Shown in pieces: positions 11,605 to 19,654 of a stretch of DNA of 32,244 bases. Positions within the stretch are counted from its first letter, which is position 1, and each line of letters starts with the position of its first letter. A program made the translations under genes and the position numbers. The notes beneath the pieces are model-generated. The model was not told where the DNA came from, did no database searches, and worked only from the letters and a program-made list of their open reading frames with translations. The DNA is taken from contig NZ_ADFP01000129.1 in NCBI RefSeq assembly GCF_000177335.1, positions 1 through 32,244 of the forward strand. The letters are read 5' to 3'. The stretch comes from Pyramidobacter piscolens W5455. Its GTDB lineage: Bacteria; Synergistota; Synergistia; Synergistales; Dethiosulfovibrionaceae.

Positions 11605-11669
11605 AGATGCGCCCTTGCACTGAACTTCCGCGGAGCTTTGGATCCATCTGTGTTGAACCGCTCCATGAG

Positions 11670-11739
11670 AAATCGGTATAAAATATGGGGTGAGGGGAGA
11701 CGATCATCGTTCCCCTCACCCCATATTTTATACCGATTT
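11670..11739. terminator. Long palindromic terminator after phoU
   Basis: A perfect 29-base inverted repeat has arms 11670-11698 and 11711-11739. The 12-base centre can extend the stem by a few pairs past a one-base bulge. The GC-rich core (GGGGTGAGGGGA/TCCCCTCACCCC) is flanked inside the stem by A/T runs (AAAATAT/ATATTTTA), and TTTT ends the right side. Being symmetrical it could work in both directions. Confidence 0.75.
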
Positions 11740-11853
11740 TCCTGCAAACATTCCGCGTTCTCCCGGAAGCGTTCGCTCCCGGCGCGTTTGGGGCGCGAAA
11801 GGGGGCGCTGAAATTTCTTGGAAGGAATAGATGAATTCACCGTCCGAAACGAG

Positions 11854-11874
11854 TATAATAGATGCGTTTATAAT
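11854..11874 (+). promoter_or_regulatory. Candidate promoter region with two TATAAT boxes
   Basis: Two exact TATAAT hexamers lie at 11854-11859 and 11869-11874, 15 bases apart, about 95-110 bases before the M23 gene. Neither has a recognisable -35 at 16-18 bases. They follow the phoU terminator, so the lptC/lptD operon needs a promoter here. The rest of 11740-11965 shows nothing else I recognise. Confidence 0.45.
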
Positions 11875-11965
11875 GAGATGTATTGTGTCTTTCTTGATAT
11901 GGAATAAACGTTCCGCGTGATTGGCACCCTGAGAAAAGTATCTATCGAGGAGTTGACGATTACTC

Positions 11966-13474
11966 TTGGACCGATTGGACAAAAAAAACAACCGCAGAGT
12001 TTTTTGGAGCCTGATGGGCTCGATGATTTTGGCGACAGCCGGCGCGATCTCTCTGGCAGTTTTCAAAGCCGAAGATTTGCCCGCCTATAAGGATTTTCCG
12101 CTTTCCGCTTTTTTCCCTTCTTTCGAAGCGCGTGCGGCGCTGGCTCATGGGCAAATGGTTCAGCTTGAGCGGGAAAATACCAGTGGCGTTATCTCGCCCC
12201 TGCTCCCGGATTCTCCTGAATTCGAGGAGAGCGGTTTGATGCTGGATGAGGTCGTTCCCGAGGAAGATCCTCTTGGCGGCGGGAGGTTGGCGATCCTTCC
12301 CGCGATGAATGAAGACCAGTCCTTTGATCAACCGTTGCCGGTGCATGACCCTTTTATGACGTTGTCTCTTTCGGAGTTGAGCAATCAGAAAGCCGACGAC
12401 AGCAACGTCATTGTCCGGCTGCTGGGTGAGAAGGACGAGATGGACGAAGATATTGATGAGCGTCCTTGGCTGGAACACACTGTTGGTCAGGGCGAACGGA
12501 TGGTCGATATCTCGCGGAAGTACGGAATTCTTGTCGCGACGATAAGCAAGGCGAATAACATCCGCAATCCTGACAGGCTTTCGTCGGGACAGGTTCTCTT
12601 GATTCCGCGCACGGAAGATTTGCTGGAAGACGTCTTGGAAGAACAAAAGAGCCGCGCCGAGGAAAAACTCGCTTCCAAACAGAGAGCGGATCCGGTAAAA
12701 TACCGGAAGTATACGGTAAAACCGGGCGACTCTCTGTGGACCATTGCCAGCGCAAATAACCTCAGCATCGATTCTCTTTATGGAACCAACATCCTCCGCA
12801 CGCCGGACCGGCTTTCTCCCGGCATCGTGCTGCGCATTCCCAATCAGGACGGATTGAGCGTCAAGATCGCCAAAGGGCAGACTTTAAACGCCCTTGCCAA
12901 GAAATACGGCGTCGCCGAGAGGGCGATCCGTATGGCGAACGGATTAAGCGATAAAGTGGAATTGAATGCCGGCCAAGAGGTATTTATCCCTGGCGCAAGC
13001 CAGTCTATTGCCGTATATCGGGGCAGTTCAAGCGGCGGCGGCATGTCGCGGACGGCTCCCCCCGTTGCCAAAGCCGCCACCGGGGCGGCGGGGCGTTTTT
13101 CCTGGCCGGTGGTGGGAAAAATCTCCAGTCCGTTCGGCTGGCGCCGGCATCCGATTCGGCGGGCCAGGCTTTTCCACGCCGGAATAGACATACGCGCGCC
13201 CCGGCATACTCCGATACGCGCCTCGCGAGGAGGCCAGGTTATTTTCTCCGGCTGGATGAACGGTTATGGAAGGACGGTCATTATTCGTCATGACAGCACG
13301 TATACGACTTTATACGGCCACTGCCAGTCGTTGATGATCCGCAAAGGGCAGAACGTGAAAAAAGGGACTGTGATCGCCACGGTGGGATCGAGTGGGCGCG
13401 CTACAGGGCCGCATGTTCATTTCGAAGTGCGCCGCAACGACAGCCCGACGAATCCGATGAGCTATCTGCGCTGA
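11966..13474 (+). CDS. LysM-repeat M23 (LytM) peptidoglycan endopeptidase, NlpD/MepM-like
   Basis: The start is unsure: TTG 11966 (GAGGAG lies 13 bases upstream), TTG 11975 or ATG 12014. From TTG 11966 it has 502 residues. An N-terminal membrane anchor (FWSLMGSMILATAGAISLAV, about residues 13-32) is followed by a low-complexity linker and three LysM-like repeats at about residues 171-214, 249-293 and 297-341. The best is YTVKPGDSLWTIASANNLS. The C-terminal M23 domain has zinc ligands H404 and D408 (HAGID) and H485 in HVHFE (483-487), with the additional catalytic histidines H452 (YGH) and H483, so it should be active. It would cut cross-links in peptidoglycan in the periplasm. It is first in an operon with lptC/lptD, which ties wall remodelling to outer-membrane assembly. 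Confidence 0.9.
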   Translation: MDRLDKKNNRRVFWSLMGSMILATAGAISLAVFKAEDLPAYKDFPLSAFFPSFEARAALAHGQMVQLERENTSGVISPLLPDSPEFEESGLMLDEVVPEEDPLGGGRLAILPAMNEDQSFDQPLPVHDPFMTLSLSELSNQKADDSNVIVRLLGEKDEMDEDIDERPWLEHTVGQGERMVDISRKYGILVATISKANNIRNPDRLSSGQVLLIPRTEDLLEDVLEEQKSRAEEKLASKQRADPVKYRKYTVKPGDSLWTIASANNLSIDSLYGTNILRTPDRLSPGIVLRIPNQDGLSVKIAKGQTLNALAKKYGVAERAIRMANGLSDKVELNAGQEVFIPGASQSIAVYRGSSSGGGMSRTAPPVAKAATGAAGRFSWPVVGKISSPFGWRRHPIRRARLFHAGIDIRAPRHTPIRASRGGQVIFSGWMNGYGRTVIIRHDSTYTTLYGHCQSLMIRKGQNVKKGTVIATVGSSGRATGPHVHFEVRRNDSPTNPMSYLR

Positions 13475-13505
13475 AAAATAGAGAAAGACAAGAGGAGCGA
13501 AAGAC

Positions 13506-14567
13506 ATGAAAAAAGCAGGGATTGTTTTACTTTTGTGCAGTCTTCTGGGAAGCGCGGCGGGCGCTGCCACGGACACGACGGCGGCGCAACAGATTGATCG
13601 GCTGGAAAATGCGATTTATGGTTCAGTGCGTTCAGGCGGTTTGATTTCAAGGCTCGACAGCGTAGAGAAGGATCTTTACGGCACGAAACTGCAAGGCACG
13701 TTGGCGGAACGCGAGTCCGCCCATGTCGATTACCTCGAGAAGGGAACCGAAGGGCAGCCGTCGCTTCTGTACAAGATGAGCGTAGCCGAATGGGGCCTTG
13801 AGATTTTCAATAATGCCGATAAGCCGCTTGTCGAAAGAATTCCCGTTGTCGAAAAAAGGCTCGAAGGAAGTTCCATGGAAGACAAGCCCATGGCGATGCG
13901 GGTGGAACGAGTGCTCGGTACGGTCGTCTCCGATCCTGTCACTTCCGAGCCGGTCGAGGTTCCCGCAGGAACGGTCGTTCGCTTGCAGTTGATGGAAACC
14001 CTGAAACCTTCGGTAACAAAAAAAGGCGATCGGGTTTTGTTGAAGCTCACGCATAATCTTATCGTGAACAATAAACTTGTCGCCCCTGTGGGCGCTCCTG
14101 CGGAGGGGATCGTCACGTCAGTCAAGAAACCTCGCAGCTTTGGCCGTCCTTCGGAGATCAGGCTCTCGGTGAAATCTTTGAAAACTCTGGGGGATCCGAC
14201 TTTGCCTCTGAGCGAAGGCGAAGCCTCCAAAAAGGCGACAGAGTTTGAGGCCAGTTATGCGGCGGCAGCGGGAACGAGCCTTGTGGGCGCACTTGCGTTG
14301 GGGCCGTTGGGGCTGGCGGGCGGATTCTTTATCCGCGGCAACGCCAAAGAAGTGCCGGCGGGGGCCATCATGTACTCCGAGACCGAGAAAAATGTCTCGG
14401 TTCCCGCATACCCGATCCCGGCCTCTTTGAGAGCGCTGGCGAGCGATAAATATGTCGATGTTTTGAGCGGCAAAACCGTGAATTTGCAGAAAGTGAACGA
14501 AGAAAAAACGAAAGTGGAGAACGCTGCTGAGCCCCCCAAAAAGGCAACCGAAATTGACAGCCTCTGA
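13506..14567 (+). CDS. Secreted protein of unknown function with LYG-type N-terminal repeats
   Basis: I do not recognise a characterised family. The 353-residue product starts with a signal peptide (KKAGIVLLLCSLLGSAAGA, cleavage near residue 21). Residues 30-137 hold about five degenerate repeats of 20-21 residues with a pattern of hydrophobic-xxx-E-xx-L-Y/E-G...L-xx-R: IDRLENAIYG, LDSVEKDLYG, VDYLEKGTEG, a diverged copy (MSVAEWGLEIF) and IPVVEKRLEG. A beta-rich domain follows (about 150-230; PAGTVVRLQLMETLKP, APVGAPAEGIVTSVKKP), then a hydrophobic glycine-rich stretch near 250-277 (AAAGTSLVGALALGPLGLAG) and a strand-rich tail. The start has AGAGGAGCGAAAGAC (13491-13505) before ATG. Its place between an M23 peptidase and lptC/lptD suggests an envelope role; that is inference. 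Confidence 0.8.
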   Translation: MKKAGIVLLLCSLLGSAAGAATDTTAAQQIDRLENAIYGSVRSGGLISRLDSVEKDLYGTKLQGTLAERESAHVDYLEKGTEGQPSLLYKMSVAEWGLEIFNNADKPLVERIPVVEKRLEGSSMEDKPMAMRVERVLGTVVSDPVTSEPVEVPAGTVVRLQLMETLKPSVTKKGDRVLLKLTHNLIVNNKLVAPVGAPAEGIVTSVKKPRSFGRPSEIRLSVKSLKTLGDPTLPLSEGEASKKATEFEASYAAAAGTSLVGALALGPLGLAGGFFIRGNAKEVPAGAIMYSETEKNVSVPAYPIPASLRALASDKYVDVLSGKTVNLQKVNEEKTKVENAAEPPKKATEIDSL

Positions 14568-14598
14568 ACCGTAAGGGACTTTGGAAAGGAATGGTCAT

Positions 14599-15135
14599 GT
14601 GCGGCGGAATTGCATAAGAGCCCTGGTCATTGTATCCGTTGCGCTTGCACTGGCCCTCTGGGGAAGAGCCCTGAGACGCGATCTCGATGCCGTAAGACTC
14701 CTCGTCGATACCGGCAAGGAATTGAGCTGGGAAATAGGAGGAGTCACGGCAGTTCGCAACGTCGGCAAGGACCAGTGGAAGATCAGCGCGGAGAACGTTG
14801 TGCGCGACCATCCTGTGGAGCATTTGAACAAAGTTTCGACCCAAATCGTAGGGCCATCCGGTTTGCGCACAATCAACGCGCCCAACGGAGCTTACGATCA
14901 TGAAAACGGTACGTTGACGTTGCGTGATGCCGACGGAATATGGCAACGCTCTGAACATCCTTTTGAATGGAAAACGCCGGAAGCTCGCTGGGAGCAAAAA
15001 AACGACGTGTGGGATTTTCCTCGGGGAGTGACCGTAAGCGGCGACGTTTATACGTTGGTCTGCAAGAATGCGGTTATGGACGGGCAACGTAAAATATTTG
15101 TCAAAGATGGATGCATACGGTGGTGGAGCGAATGA
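14599..15135 (+). CDS. lptC: LptC-like LPS export periplasmic protein
   Basis: I choose GTG 14599 because AAAGGA (14585-14590) lies 8 bases upstream; a TTG at 14581 is in frame but precedes that site. The 178-residue product has an N-terminal membrane helix (ALVIVSVALALALWGRAL) and then a beta-jellyroll-like repeat pattern: WKISAENVVRDHP, INAPNGAYDHENGTLTLRD, FPRGVTVSGDVYTLVCKNA, MDGQRKIFVKDGCIRWWSE. The phrase 'GAYDHENGTLTLRDADGIW' resembles the turn-strand units shared by LptC and LptA. LptC links the inner-membrane LptBFG complex to the periplasmic bridge. Its stop overlaps the lptD start in ATGA (15132-15135). Sequence identity among LptC proteins is low, so position beside lptD matters for the call. 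Confidence 0.72.
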   Translation: MRRNCIRALVIVSVALALALWGRALRRDLDAVRLLVDTGKELSWEIGGVTAVRNVGKDQWKISAENVVRDHPVEHLNKVSTQIVGPSGLRTINAPNGAYDHENGTLTLRDADGIWQRSEHPFEWKTPEARWEQKNDVWDFPRGVTVSGDVYTLVCKNAVMDGQRKIFVKDGCIRWWSE

Positions 15136-16967
15136 CGAAATATTCGACGTGTCTCGGGGGGTTGTTGCTTGTTTTCTCTCTGCTGGCGCCGACGAATGAC
15201 GTCCGGGCGGCGCAGAAGAAGCTGCCCGAGGTCACGGACACTCTGCCTGTCGTCCTCGAGGCGGACAGCATTGATTTTGACGAGGGCAACCATCTCGCCA
15301 CCGCGCAGGGACATGCCGTCGTGCGCTATACTGATCTGGTGTTCCGCGCGGACCGAGTGACGCTTGATTCGGAGACGAATGTGATCAGAGCGTTTGCCTC
15401 CGCCGGGAAAAAAATCAAGTTCCAGCGTCACAATACGGACACGCTGACGGGGGACTTTCTTGAGTATCATCTGAACGATTCGACCGGATATATCGAAGGA
15501 GCCGAAGGCTCGTCAAAAGTCCCTTATGGTGCCGTTTACATTAAAGGAGCGCAAGTTGAAGTTGCGGATCCGCAGACGGCGCACGAGAAAAAATGGCTGC
15601 GGGGAAAATATCTGCTTGGAAGCGCTCCGGACAGCGCCGTCGTGCGTTGGAACGGCGCTTCGTATACGACCTGCAAGCAGGATCACCCCCATTATTTACT
15701 TCGTTCCAAGAAAATCGTCATGGTTCCGGGGAAGTATATCGTGCTTTATCATCCTCGAGTTTATGCAGGTTCCGCGTACCTGTTCACGATACCGTTCAAT
15801 ATGGTCGTCAATCAAAAGCCAAAGTCGAAAAACGTCGTGACGATCATGCCGAACTATGACAGCGACAAACACTTGGGGCTGGAAGCGCGTTCGACCTTTT
15901 TCTGGAACAACGGACAGCTTGCCCTCGGCGCGGGGATCTGGCAGGAAGGCATGTTCGAATATCAGGCGCGCGTCGATCAACGGGTGGCCCCGTGGCTGTC
16001 TCTGTATGCGGGAGACAATCATCAGTACGACAGCAATACGGACGAGACAAAGTCCCGTCCTTTCTGGGGAGCGGCTCTGGCGCAGTCAGGCTGGGCCATG
16101 GACATCGGCTGGGCTGAGAGAGAAAAGCGCTCGGTCGTAAGAAAGCCCGGTCAGAAAGAATATGAAACGACGCTTTGGCGCGATCCGGAAGTGGAACTGA
16201 CCTCTCCGTGGGTCGGACTTCATATCGGCGACTTCTCTCAGTATGCCCGCTTCAAGGGAAACTGGGGAAGATTTCAGGAAACGGGAGTCAATCGGAGGGA
16301 TTATCAGGGCGATTTTATCGAGCGCTATGGCTGGGGAATCGATTACTACACCGAATACCCCTTTCGGCTCGGCGCCTGGACCATTTCTCCCTTCCTCAAA
16401 GGCGACTACTGGAATTACGGCTATAAGAACGACGGCAGCGATCGCCAGATCGTGACGATCGGGACATTGGGCGTCAGGGCGTCCTGCGGCGGTTTTGAGA
16501 TCGGCTCTGCATTCGAGCAGAAAAGGGTGTCGGGGCGTTCCGCATTCGGCAACGGCTGGGATCGCAATTACGATACGGACACCTTTTATCAGCGCGTGGG
16601 CGTAAAAATCGGACCTTCTCTTACGTTCGCGGTGCAGGGAGTTTTTGATCTGACCGGCAATAAGAACGAACTGTCTTCCATGGGATACGTCCTGACTTAC
16701 GACAACAGCTGCTGTACGCGCTGGGAGCTGACGGTGAACGACGATCTGACGGACAGCAACAACAACGACTGGATCACGTTATCTTTTGCCATCACGGCGT
16801 TCCCTGACAGCCGGTTCAAGATCGGCAGCGAGAATTTGAGCAATCCCTTTGGGCGTCCCGGCGGTTTGGCTGTGCGCCGGCAACGCTACGAACCGACCCT
16901 TATGGAAAAGGACGGCACGGAACAGGCGGAAAAAGCGGAGATCGTAATGCCTCAATTTGATGTTTAG
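15132..16967 (+). CDS. lptD: LPS-assembly outer-membrane protein LptD (OstA/Imp)
   Basis: The start is ATG 15132 in the ATGA overlap with lptC, with GGTGGAGCG just before it; an ATG at 15111 would extend it by 7 residues. The product has 611 residues, shorter than the ~780 of E. coli. A signal peptide (MTKYSTCLGGLLLVFSLL, then APTNDVRA) is followed by an OstA/LptA-like N-domain with ADSIDFDEGNHLATAQGHAVV and ADRVTLDSETNVIRAFA (about residues 45-90), then LEYHLNDSTGYIEGAEG. LptD signatures include the cysteine in ASYTTCKQDHPHYLL and the paired cysteines in DNSCCTRWELTV near the C-terminus, which could form the disulfides known in LptD. The rest shows alternating aromatic strands of a beta barrel. 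It should insert LPS into the outer leaflet. Its presence means the organism has an outer membrane. Confidence 0.92.
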   Translation: MTKYSTCLGGLLLVFSLLAPTNDVRAAQKKLPEVTDTLPVVLEADSIDFDEGNHLATAQGHAVVRYTDLVFRADRVTLDSETNVIRAFASAGKKIKFQRHNTDTLTGDFLEYHLNDSTGYIEGAEGSSKVPYGAVYIKGAQVEVADPQTAHEKKWLRGKYLLGSAPDSAVVRWNGASYTTCKQDHPHYLLRSKKIVMVPGKYIVLYHPRVYAGSAYLFTIPFNMVVNQKPKSKNVVTIMPNYDSDKHLGLEARSTFFWNNGQLALGAGIWQEGMFEYQARVDQRVAPWLSLYAGDNHQYDSNTDETKSRPFWGAALAQSGWAMDIGWAEREKRSVVRKPGQKEYETTLWRDPEVELTSPWVGLHIGDFSQYARFKGNWGRFQETGVNRRDYQGDFIERYGWGIDYYTEYPFRLGAWTISPFLKGDYWNYGYKNDGSDRQIVTIGTLGVRASCGGFEIGSAFEQKRVSGRSAFGNGWDRNYDTDTFYQRVGVKIGPSLTFAVQGVFDLTGNKNELSSMGYVLTYDNSCCTRWELTVNDDLTDSNNNDWITLSFAITAFPDSRFKIGSENLSNPFGRPGGLAVRRQRYEPTLMEKDGTEQAEKAEIVMPQFDV

Positions 16968-16985
16968 AGAGCGCTTTGTATATAG

Positions 16986-17044
16986 AAACGACAAATCAGG
17001 CCATGTCGGGTACGGCTCAACCGACATGGCCTGATTTGTCGTTT
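16986..17044. terminator. Perfect-palindrome terminator between lptD and greA
   Basis: Arms 16986-17009 and 17021-17044 form a perfect 24-base inverted repeat around an 11-base loop (17010-17020). It begins AAACG and ends CGTTT, so each strand has a short T run. It lies 19 bases after the lptD stop. greA on the other strand has its own terminator nearer to it, so this one mainly serves lptD. Confidence 0.8.
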
Positions 17045-17131
17045 GCGATCGGTGAAATCCGAAAAAACGACGCGAAGCGGTAATACTTTCTCGCCACAAA
17101 ATTTACACAAACGGAAACGAGTGGGATATAA

Positions 17132-17166
17132 TAGAAAAGAGGCACAGCTCATCATGCTGAGCCTCT
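17132..17166 (-). terminator. Intrinsic terminator of greA
   Basis: Read on the minus strand, AGAGGC (17166-17161) pairs with GCCTCT (17143-17138) and GCTG/CAGC (17159-17156 with 17148-17145) continues the stem across one A-A mismatch, with a 7-base loop. TTTTCTATTATAT follows on the minus strand. It begins 45 bases after the greA stop. On the plus strand a T5 run at 17172-17176 follows at a distance, so it may act weakly in that direction too. Confidence 0.75.
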
Positions 17167-17210
17167 CAGCGTTTTTGCATTGCGATCCGCAAAGAACTTG
17201 GCAGCCGGAA

Positions 17211-17705
17211 CTATTTGACTCTGATCTTGCGGATCCTGAGCTTGCGGATTCCCATCGGGACCTTGACGGGCACTTCGTCGCCCACTCGTTTGTTCATCAG
17301 GGCCCGCCCTACGGGGCTCACGGAAGAAATAAGCCCCTTTTCCGGGTCGGATTCTTCCGAGCTGACAATGGAGTAGACGAACTCCTTGTTGTGGGTGATA
17401 TCCATGATGGTCACGGTCGTTCCCACCGAAACGTGCGAATTGTCCAAGCTGGCCGAATCGATGATTTTGGCGCGTGAAAGCTGGTACTCCATGACTTGGA
17501 TCTTGCCTTCGAGTTTGGCCTGATCGTCTTTGGCCGCGGCATATTCGGCATTTTCGCTGAGATCGCCGAAAGAACGAGCTTCTTCAATTCTGCGGGCGAT
17601 TTTATAACGTTCTTCGCTTCTGAGCTGTTTTAATTCAGTGCTCAGTTTGTCATAGCCTTCCTGAGTCATTAAAACAGTATCGTCGTTGTGTTTGTGTTCA
17701 GCCAC
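17211..17705 (-). CDS. greA: Transcription elongation factor GreA
   Basis: The 164-residue product has the normal GreA length and layout. The N-terminal coiled coil runs to about residue 80, with LMTQEGYDKLSTELKQL, IARRIEEARSFGDLSENAEY (the acidic tip residues D and E of GDLSENAEY reach the RNA polymerase active site) and AAKDDQAKLEGKIQVMEYQL. The C-terminal FKBP-like part has VSVGTTVTIMDI, YSIVSSEESDPEKGLISSVS, SPVGRALMNKRVGDEVPVKVP. It rescues backtracked RNA polymerase by stimulating transcript cleavage. The start codon is GTG (17705-17703) with GGAGGTA upstream on the minus strand. It is transcribed alone, divergent from rnj and convergent with lptD. Confidence 0.97.
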   Translation of the reverse strand: MAEHKHNDDTVLMTQEGYDKLSTELKQLRSEERYKIARRIEEARSFGDLSENAEYAAAKDDQAKLEGKIQVMEYQLSRAKIIDSASLDNSHVSVGTTVTIMDITHNKEFVYSIVSSEESDPEKGLISSVSPVGRALMNKRVGDEVPVKVPMGIRKLRIRKIRVK

Positions 17706-17764
17706 TTTTATACCTCCAGTTGGGGAAAGAAAGATTGAGATGCAAAGATGCCTTATAAAACGCT

Positions 17765-17773
17765 ATTTTAGCA
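17765..17773 (-). promoter_or_regulatory. Candidate extended -10 promoter of greA
   Basis: On the minus strand the sequence reads TGC-TAAAAT, an extended -10 element with one mismatch in the hexamer. No good -35 is seen 17 bases upstream, as is usual for extended -10 promoters. The leader to the GTG start would be about 50 bases. Confidence 0.5.
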
Positions 17774-17787
17774 GAATTGTTCTTTCA

Positions 17788-17805
17788 TTGCGAGAGTCAT
17801 CGCAA
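17788..17805. promoter_or_regulatory. Inverted repeat in the greA-rnj divergent promoter region
   Basis: TTGCGA (17788-17793) and TCGCAA (17800-17805) are perfect inverted copies separated by 6 bases (GAGTCA). The site lies just upstream of the candidate greA -10 and 25 bases before the rnj ATG, where a dimeric regulator could affect both genes. I cannot name a regulator. Confidence 0.4.
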
Positions 17806-17829
17806 AAATCATAGACAAGGAATGTTGAA

Positions 17830-19644
17830 ATGAAAAATAATTCGAAAAGTGCAATATCAACGCAGCCCGCAACGGTGTCACCCCAGAGAAAGGGCAAAGG
17901 CGGCATGCGCAGCCGACGTACGATCGGCGAAAAAGGAACGACAGTGAACGTCTCACGCGCCGCCTATGCCCACAGAAGAAAAATCGCCTCTGCGCCGGCT
18001 GAAACGCTGAAGTTTATTCCCTTGGGCGGGCTGGGGGAAATCGGCAAGAATATGTACGCCATAGAATACGAAAATGACATTGTGGTGATCGATGCCGGCC
18101 TGATGTTTCCCGATGAGGAGATGCTGGGCATCGACTTTGTCATTCCCGATATCTCCTATCTTGAAGAGAATCGAAAAAAAATCCGCGGCATCCTGATCAC
18201 CCATGGCCATGAGGACCATATCGGCGCGCTGCCGTTCGTGCTGCCCAAACTCGACGTTCCCGTGTACAGCGCCAAACTTACTCTGGGGATGATCGAGGGG
18301 AAGATGTTGGAGGCCGCGCCGAGATACAAGCCGCGGTTGATGGAGGTCAAAGCGGGAGAAACGATCTCTCTTGGCGTCTTCAAGGTCACGTTCATTTCCG
18401 TCTGTCACTCGATCCCCGACGCTTTGGGGATTGCCGTCGAGACGCCCCTCGGCATCGTGCTTCATACGGGAGATTTCAAGTTCGATCCCACGCCCGTCGA
18501 CGAGCATGTCACCGATTACGCCGCTTTCGCCGAGCTGGGGCGGAAGGGCGTGCTGCTCATGGCTTCCGACTCCACGAACGCCGAACGCGAGGGGTTTACA
18601 AAATCCGAAAAGTCGTTGAGTGGAGCCATCGACAATCTTTTTCGCACCTATCGCAACCGGCGCGTCATCATTTCCGCTTTCGCCAGCAACCTTCATCGCG
18701 TTCAGCTGGTTCTCGACGCGGCGGCACGCTTTAACAGGAAAGTCGTCTTTGCCGGCCGCAGCATGGTCAACAACGTCGAGCTGGCCATACGTCTGGGGTA
18801 TATCAAGGCCGAGCCGGACACGATCGTCCCATTGGCGGAAATGGATTCTTACAACGATTCCCATCTTGTCGTGATGACGACCGGCAGCCAGGGAGAACCC
18901 TTTTCCGGGCTTGTTCTGATGAGCAAGGGCGCTCACCATCGAGTCAAGCTTGACAGTAAGGATGTCGTGGCTCTTTTCGCCAATCCCATTCCCGGCAACG
19001 AAAAACTGGTCAGCAACACCATCAACAGACTTTTCGAGCTGGGGTGCGAAGTCCTGTATGGGCGGGAAGCGGGGCTGCATGTTTCCGGACACGCCTCCAG
19101 AGAGGAGCTGAAAATGCTTCTCAGTATGGTGAAGCCTAAATATTTTGTGCCCGTTCACGGCGAATACCGCATGCAGATCCGTCATTCGCAGCTCGCCGAA
19201 GAAGTGGGAATTCCCGGGAAAAATATTTTCATCATGAACAATGGCGACATCCTTTCGATCGCGCGGAATTCGGCCGGAGTCAAAAGCAAAGTGCAGGCCG
19301 GCGCCGTGCTGGTGGACGGCATGGCGTTGGGGGAGAAAGAAGGCTCGATCCTGAAGGAGCGCCAGGAACTTTCGGAGAACGGGGTGCTCGTGGTTTCCAT
19401 AACGCTTGACAAGAAAGGACTTCTTGTCGGCGAGCCTTGTTTCGAAAGCTACGGTCAGATCCATTTCAAGGACGCGGAGGGGATGCGTCAGGAGTTTTCC
19501 GAAGCTGTCCGCCGCGCTTTGAAACGCGAGCCGTCGGAAGACGACGAGCTTTTGAAAAAACAAATTTCCCTGCGGTGCAAGGAGCTGCTGAGGAAATATA
19601 TGCGCAGCGCGTCCGCTGTGATTCCGTTGATCGCCAGGTTATAA
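17830..19644 (+). CDS. rnj: Ribonuclease J
   Basis: This 604-residue protein is a metallo-beta-lactamase/beta-CASP ribonuclease that matures and degrades RNA with 5'-exo and endonuclease activity in the cytoplasm. After a basic, low-complexity N-terminal extension of about 55 residues (KGKGGMRSRRTIGEKG), the core begins at LKFIPLGGLGEIGKNMYAIE. Motifs include HGHEDHIGALPF (HGHEDH = residues 125-130), GDFKFDPTPVD, MASDSTNAEREG, VVMTTGSQGEP and SGHASREELKMLL...PVHGEYRM of the beta-CASP domain, followed by the C-terminal domain. The ATG has AAGGA (17818-17822) upstream. RNase J in place of, or beside, RNase E is common in Firmicutes and several diderm anaerobes. A palindromic terminator follows 10 bases after the stop. 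Confidence 0.96.
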   Translation: MKNNSKSAISTQPATVSPQRKGKGGMRSRRTIGEKGTTVNVSRAAYAHRRKIASAPAETLKFIPLGGLGEIGKNMYAIEYENDIVVIDAGLMFPDEEMLGIDFVIPDISYLEENRKKIRGILITHGHEDHIGALPFVLPKLDVPVYSAKLTLGMIEGKMLEAAPRYKPRLMEVKAGETISLGVFKVTFISVCHSIPDALGIAVETPLGIVLHTGDFKFDPTPVDEHVTDYAAFAELGRKGVLLMASDSTNAEREGFTKSEKSLSGAIDNLFRTYRNRRVIISAFASNLHRVQLVLDAAARFNRKVVFAGRSMVNNVELAIRLGYIKAEPDTIVPLAEMDSYNDSHLVVMTTGSQGEPFSGLVLMSKGAHHRVKLDSKDVVALFANPIPGNEKLVSNTINRLFELGCEVLYGREAGLHVSGHASREELKMLLSMVKPKYFVPVHGEYRMQIRHSQLAEEVGIPGKNIFIMNNGDILSIARNSAGVKSKVQAGAVLVDGMALGEKEGSILKERQELSENGVLVVSITLDKKGLLVGEPCFESYGQIHFKDAEGMRQEFSEAVRRALKREPSEDDELLKKQISLRCKELLRKYMRSASAVIPLIARL

Positions 19645-19654
19645 TACGATGTCG

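Noticed and set aside
17102..17132. Plus-strand promoter-like TTTACA-N19-TATAAT near the greA terminator, suggesting a small RNA antisense to greA
   Set aside because: The 19-base spacing is poor, the TATAAT is the complement of the T-rich tail of the greA terminator, and the hairpin would end the transcript almost at once.
17953..19563. 536-codon minus-strand open frame opposite rnj
   Set aside because: It is a shadow of the RNase J gene with no ribosome binding site or recognisable motif.
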